NCBI GenBank assembly: GCA_049609065.1
Contig: JBMYYE010000008.1
Span: 1-41,365, forward strand
DNA length: 41,365 bases
Reading direction: 5' to 3'
From: JBMYYE01 sp049609065
GTDB lineage: Bacteria > Pseudomonadota > Alphaproteobacteria > Rhodobacterales > Rhodobacteraceae
Both the position numbers and the translations under genes were made by a program. Under the pieces are notes generated by a model, which saw nothing but the letters and a program-made list of their open reading frames with translations, ran no database searches and was not told where the DNA came from. Shown here in pieces: positions 40,391-41,365 of this stretch; within the stretch, counting starts at the first letter, position 1, and each line of letters starts with the position of its first letter.

Positions 40391-41122
40391 GTGCCGCTTG
40401 CGCCGCAAATTTCAATTCACGGGACCTATCATGTGGAACATAAACATGTGTTTGGGCCCGTGGATATCACAGTTAGACCTGGTGCTTGGACGTGCCTTTT
40501 GGGGCGCTCTGGAGTTGGGAAAACGACCTTGTTACGGCTCGTGTTGGGGCTGGAGGTTGCGGGGGAATTTAAGGGCGATATTCGCGCGCAGGATGGGGCC
40601 CCGATTGAAAACCGCGTGAGCTACATGGCGCAGACGGATTTGCTTTTGCCATGGTTGAGCGTTTTGGAAAATGCGTGCCTTGGATCGCGGTTGCGCGGTG
40701 AGGCGGTTGATATGGCCCGTGCAGAACGTGTGATAGAACGCGTTGGGCTTGGGGCGTATCGCAACCATAAACCCGCAGCGCTTTCAGGTGGCATGCGTCA
40801 GCGCGCGGCATTAGCGCGCACCTTGATGGAAGACCGAGCAATCGTGTTGCTGGATGAGCCATTTTCGGCGCTGGATGCGGGAACGCGGGCGGATATGCAG
40901 GATCTGGCGGCGGAGATGCTCAAGGATAAAACCGTTCTTTTGGTGACCCATGATCCTCACGAAGCGTGCCGCCTTGGCGCCCAAATTATCGTGCTGTCAC
41001 ATGATGGGGCACGGGTTTGGGATGCGCCCAGAACCGCCCCCATTCGAGATGGCGATGATCCCGAAACCTTACAGGCGCAAGGGGCGCTTTTGGCTTGGAT
41101 GAGGGCACAAACATGCGGTTGA
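40391..41122 (+). CDS. thiZ: ThiZ: ABC transporter ATPase for the thiamine-pyrimidine precursor
   Basis: The protein has 243 residues from the GTG at 40391 (247 from the GTG at 40379). Walker A is LLGRSGVGKTTLLRLVLGL, the Q-loop is YMAQTDLLLPWLSVLENA, signature LSGGMRQRAALARTLMED and Walker B IVLLDEPFSALD, all as in the SsuB/ThiZ/TauB group. It energises import of the pyrimidine bound by ThiY. The 40391 start comes 1 base after the thiY stop; neither start has a strong ribosome site. It overlaps thiX by 10 bases. Confidence 0.9.
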   Translation: MPLAPQISIHGTYHVEHKHVFGPVDITVRPGAWTCLLGRSGVGKTTLLRLVLGLEVAGEFKGDIRAQDGAPIENRVSYMAQTDLLLPWLSVLENACLGSRLRGEAVDMARAERVIERVGLGAYRNHKPAALSGGMRQRAALARTLMEDRAIVLLDEPFSALDAGTRADMQDLAAEMLKDKTVLLVTHDPHEACRLGAQIIVLSHDGARVWDAPRTAPIRDGDDPETLQAQGALLAWMRAQTCG

Positions 41123-41365
41123 TCTATCCCATTTTTGCCTTGGTTTTGGGGCTGCTGATCTGGCAGGGGATCGTGCTGACAACGGGGGCCCCGCATTTTA
41201 TTTTACCGTCCCCGTTGCGGGTTGCGCAGGCAGGCATTGCAAACCGAGGGCTGATTTTCGAACATGGTGTGGTGACTGCGGTTGAGGTGTGTTTGGGCTT
41301 GGGGATTGGCGCGGTGTTGGGGGCGATTACAGCGATTCTAATGACCGCATCCAAAGCATTCGAAA
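41113..41365 (+). CDS. thiX: ThiX: ABC permease of the thiamine-precursor importer (partial, runs off the window)
   Basis: The first 84 residues are visible, beginning MRLIYPIFALVLGLLIWQGI, an N-terminal helix. The segment PHFILPSPLRVAQAGI is typical of SsuC/ThiX/TauC permeases, followed by the start of the next helix (VEVCLGLGIGAVLGAITAIL). It would form the membrane channel with ThiZ. The gene overlaps the end of thiZ by 10 bases in another frame. The remainder, including the EAA loop, lies beyond the window. Confidence 0.85.
   Translation, partial: MRLIYPIFALVLGLLIWQGIVLTTGAPHFILPSPLRVAQAGIANRGLIFEHGVVTAVEVCLGLGIGAVLGAITAILMTASKAFE

Noticed and set aside
1..41365. CRISPR array, tRNA or rRNA genes
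   Set aside because: No regularly spaced repeat array and no recognisable tRNA or rRNA sequence was found on reading both strands.

Overview
The window looks like a chromosomal segment of a marine alphaproteobacterium of the Roseobacter group (Rhodobacteraceae). I infer this from the gene families present (a tripartite tricarboxylate transporter with TctDE, a Hint_2-type Hint protein, a DUF1045 phosphonate-operon protein, and a thiM-thiE-thiD-thiYZX salvage operon), the moderate base composition and the many ATGA/TGATG translational overlaps. No rRNA, tRNA, CRISPR array, transposase or phage gene was seen. Coding density is very high and no gene-free stretch exceeds 300 bases.

Layout. (1) 1-3373: a translationally coupled trio of a phytol/dolichol-kinase-like membrane protein (probably cut by the window edge), a GNAT-like protein and an OleC-like AMP-forming ligase. 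It is followed on the other strand by a DXD glycosyltransferase (3398-4258) and then by a KefC-type antiporter (4488-6368). (2) 6376-12548: a tctDE two-component system with its own periplasmic binding protein, divergent from the tctCBA carboxylate transporter. (3) 12600-14209: a glutathionyl-hydroquinone reductase and a hemerythrin-like protein. (4) 14386-17276: an XRE-cupin regulator followed by kbl-tdh, threonine degradation to glycine and acetyl-CoA. (5) 17513-18613: a Hint-domain protein. (6) 18657-21618: a bacterial NADPH-oxidase-like flavocytochrome, a periplasmic EF-hand protein and a divergent MarR regulator, with a dense TTGCAA operator array between the last two. (7) 21792-34037: a near-complete C-P lyase locus: phnC-phnD-phnE1-phnE2-hexapeptide transferase; phnF; phnG-H-I-J-K-L-N; DUF1045 inverted; phnM. 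(8) 34066-36964: a LysR regulator, a class I methyltransferase and an MFS transporter. (9) 37104-41365: a TPP riboswitch followed by thiM-thiE-thiD-thiY-thiZ-thiX, the last cut by the window end.

How the genes work together. The phn locus would import phosphonates or related compounds (PhnCDE), attach them to ribose triphosphate and cleave the C-P bond (PhnGHIJKLM), then return the ribose moiety to PRPP (PhnN). No phnP is present, and the inverted DUF1045 gene, a 2H-phosphoesterase-like protein, is a reasonable candidate for the missing cyclic-phosphate step. The thi operon salvages thiazole and pyrimidine and is controlled by TPP. The tct block senses and imports an unidentified carboxylate.

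Most noteworthy: a NOX-like oxidase (heme-ligand spacing H-x13-H and H-x12-H, HPFTISSAP and GDWT motifs) next to a separate secreted EF-hand protein under an apparent MarR switch, recalling a split NOX5; a threonine dehydrogenase in which all four structural-zinc cysteines are replaced; the nested antisense DUF1045 gene in the C-P lyase operon; and a putative unassigned lipid or small-molecule pathway at the left edge.
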